Positions 14,189-15,004 of a DNA stretch of 15,004 nucleotides are shown piece after piece. Source of the stretch: Flavobacteriaceae bacterium (lineage in GTDB: Bacteria; Bacteroidota; Bacteroidia; Flavobacteriales; Flavobacteriaceae). Below the pieces are notes generated by a model. It was not told the origin of the DNA and searched no databases. It saw only the letters and a list, made by a program, of their open reading frames with translations. Both the position numbers and the translations under genes were made by a program. Position 1 is the first letter of the stretch. Each line of letters opens with the position of its first letter. The stretch lies in the NCBI GenBank assembly GCA_947377425.1, contig CANCFZ010000033.1, positions 1-15,004 of the forward strand. Reading direction: 5' to 3'.

Positions 14189-14611
14189 ATGAAAAAAATA
14201 CTTTCTTTAATTCTTATTTCAACATTCCTTTTTGGCTGTAACAAAGACAAGTGGAACAACAATAATCCATATTTACCAAATTATCCTTTTTCTATAGAAG
14301 TAAATAAAAGTTTACCAACTTATAGCACCTTAAATTTTACGGGTAATGCTGTAAAGGCTTATCCTACAAATGGCCCGTCAAAAGGTATAATTATTTTTAA
14401 TACTGGAAGTGGTTACAATGCTTATGATGGTGCTTGTCCAAATCAAGATTTAACAAGTTGTTCAACATTGTCTGTGAGTGCTTCTAATGCTACTTGCTTA
14501 TGTGGGAGCGAAAAATATAATTTATTTACGGGTCAAAGCGCCGGTAAACAATATCCTTTAAAACCGTATCGGGTTGAAGTAAATGGCGATGTGATTAGGG
14601 TTTATAATTAA
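14189..14611 (+). CDS. Lipoprotein with a degenerate Rieske-like fold
   Basis: A 140-residue lipoprotein. The N-terminus MKKILSLILISTFLFGC is a lipoprotein signal with the lipidated cysteine at C17; this decides the start at 14189 over an ATT-preceded extension from 14159. The rest resembles a small Rieske domain: GIIIFNTGSGYNAYDGACP at 66-84 corresponds to the strand before the first ligand loop, CLCGSEKYNLFTGQ at 103-116 to CPCHGSxFDxxTG, and YPLKPYRVEVNGDVIRVYN to the closing strands. In a working Rieske centre, CxH and CxxH bind [2Fe-2S]. Here N85 replaces the first histidine and the second is missing. Four cysteines remain (C83, C91, C103, C105), so disulfides or another cluster are possible. 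It is monocistronic, with a terminator behind it. Confidence 0.75.
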   Translation: MKKILSLILISTFLFGCNKDKWNNNNPYLPNYPFSIEVNKSLPTYSTLNFTGNAVKAYPTNGPSKGIIIFNTGSGYNAYDGACPNQDLTSCSTLSVSASNATCLCGSEKYNLFTGQSAGKQYPLKPYRVEVNGDVIRVYN

Positions 14612-14633
14612 TCGCAATCTTCCTAAACAATAA

Positions 14634-14659
14634 CGACAGCTAACAACTGTCGCTTTTTT
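14634..14659 (+). terminator. Intrinsic terminator after the Rieske-like gene
   Basis: A 6-bp stem, CGACAG (14634-14639) and CTGTCG (14647-14652), has a 7-base loop and six T residues (14654-14659). It lies 22 bases after the stop codon. Confidence 0.8.
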
Positions 14660-14680
14660 ATGCCGTAAAATTAACATTTT

Positions 14681-14697
14681 TTACACTTTTAGTGTAA
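14681..14697. promoter_or_regulatory. Operator-like palindrome upstream of the last gene
   Basis: TTACACT-TTT-AGTGTAA is a perfect 7-bp inverted repeat with a 3-base spacer. It has no T run that would make it a terminator and lies 21 bases before the -7-like box at 14719. A repressor or activator dimer site is plausible. Confidence 0.4.
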
Positions 14698-14718
14698 TAT
14701 GGCTAGTTCTGTTACTAA

Positions 14719-14726
14719 TACTTTTG
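14719..14726 (+). promoter_or_regulatory. Candidate -7 box of the terminal lipoprotein gene
   Basis: TACTTTTG matches TAnnTTTG exactly; the -33 TTG is absent. The leader to the ATG at 14793 would be about 60 bases. Confidence 0.4.
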
Positions 14727-14792
14727 AGATATCAAATTACTCGAGCATATTAGAAAACAATATTATTTATTATATTTAAAAACAAAATTATT

Positions 14793-15004
14793 ATGAATGT
14801 CAGCTTCTTTAAAATATGTTTTTTTGTTTTAATAGGTTTTACTTCTTGTGGAAAACACATGAACCAAACCAACTTAGGTTTTAAAGAAAAGGAATCTTTT
14901 TTATTAAACAACAATTTGGATTTGATAAAAGAAAACTGGAATAAATTATTGAACGAAAAAATGATTAATTCTAAGTTGTCAAAATTTGAAATAAAAAAGA
15001 AGTT
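14793..15004 (+). CDS. Putative lipoprotein, 5' part only (cut by window end)
   Basis: The frame from the ATG at 14793 stays open for 70 codons to the window edge. The protein begins MNVSFFKICFFVLIGFTSCGK, with a basic/polar start, a hydrophobic core and a lipobox ending in C19, so it is expected to be a lipoprotein. After that it is rich in Lys and Asn, typical of AT-rich genomes, with no recognised domain in the visible part. A promoter-like box and a palindrome lie upstream. Function is unknown. Confidence 0.65.
   Translation, partial: MNVSFFKICFFVLIGFTSCGKHMNQTNLGFKEKESFLLNNNLDLIKENWNKLLNEKMINSKLSKFEIKKK

Overview
The window looks like ordinary chromosome from a Flavobacterium-type bacterium (Bacteroidota, Flavobacteriaceae). 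Evidence: the DNA is AT-rich; starts lack Shine-Dalgarno sequences; several genes carry a Bacteroidota -7 promoter box (TAnnTTTG); a secreted protease ends in a type IX secretion (T9SS) sorting domain; and the proteins (TonB-dependent receptor barrel, DUF3127, short lipoproteins) are typical of the group. I see no phage, insertion sequence, CRISPR array, tRNA or rRNA.

Left part (1-3095): the 3' end of a TonB-dependent receptor gene is broken by one in-frame TGA at 343-345. A small DoxX-family membrane protein follows. It converges, through a shared bidirectional terminator, on a two-gene minus-strand unit: a FAD-dependent oxidoreductase and, directly abutting it, the peptidoglycan glycosyltransferase MtgA.

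Centre-left (3096-7420): a large secreted metalloprotease (1156 residues from the chosen start) with zinc motif HExxHxxGxxH, an Ig-like region, three fibronectin type III repeats, a GEVED domain and a T9SS C-terminal signal. It ends in a clear terminator. About 630 bases without a convincing gene follow.

Centre (7421-10820): tag (3-methyladenine DNA glycosylase I) and a DUF1275/YoaK-type membrane protein on the plus strand run tail-to-tail into a minus-strand series: flavin reductase-like protein, a DUF3127 protein with an SSB-like acidic tip, and aat (leucyl/phenylalanyl-tRNA-protein transferase). Aat has its own promoter candidate inside a palindromic intergenic element.

Right part (10923-15004): a membrane sensor histidine kinase with no adjacent response regulator; an exported SH3-domain protein whose stop codon overlaps the kinase stop tail-to-tail; a HIT-family hydrolase; greA; a lipoprotein with a degenerate Rieske-like fold; and the start of a second lipoprotein cut by the window edge. 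The greA leader has a promoter-like box immediately followed by a terminator-like hairpin, similar in layout to the E. coli greA leader that makes GraL RNAs.

Most genes are housekeeping or envelope functions rather than one pathway. I found no clear new multi-gene system. The best leads are the greA leader, the SSB-like tip on DUF3127, the Rieske-like lipoprotein that has lost its histidine ligands, the nonsense codon in the receptor, and an operator-like palindrome upstream of the last gene.
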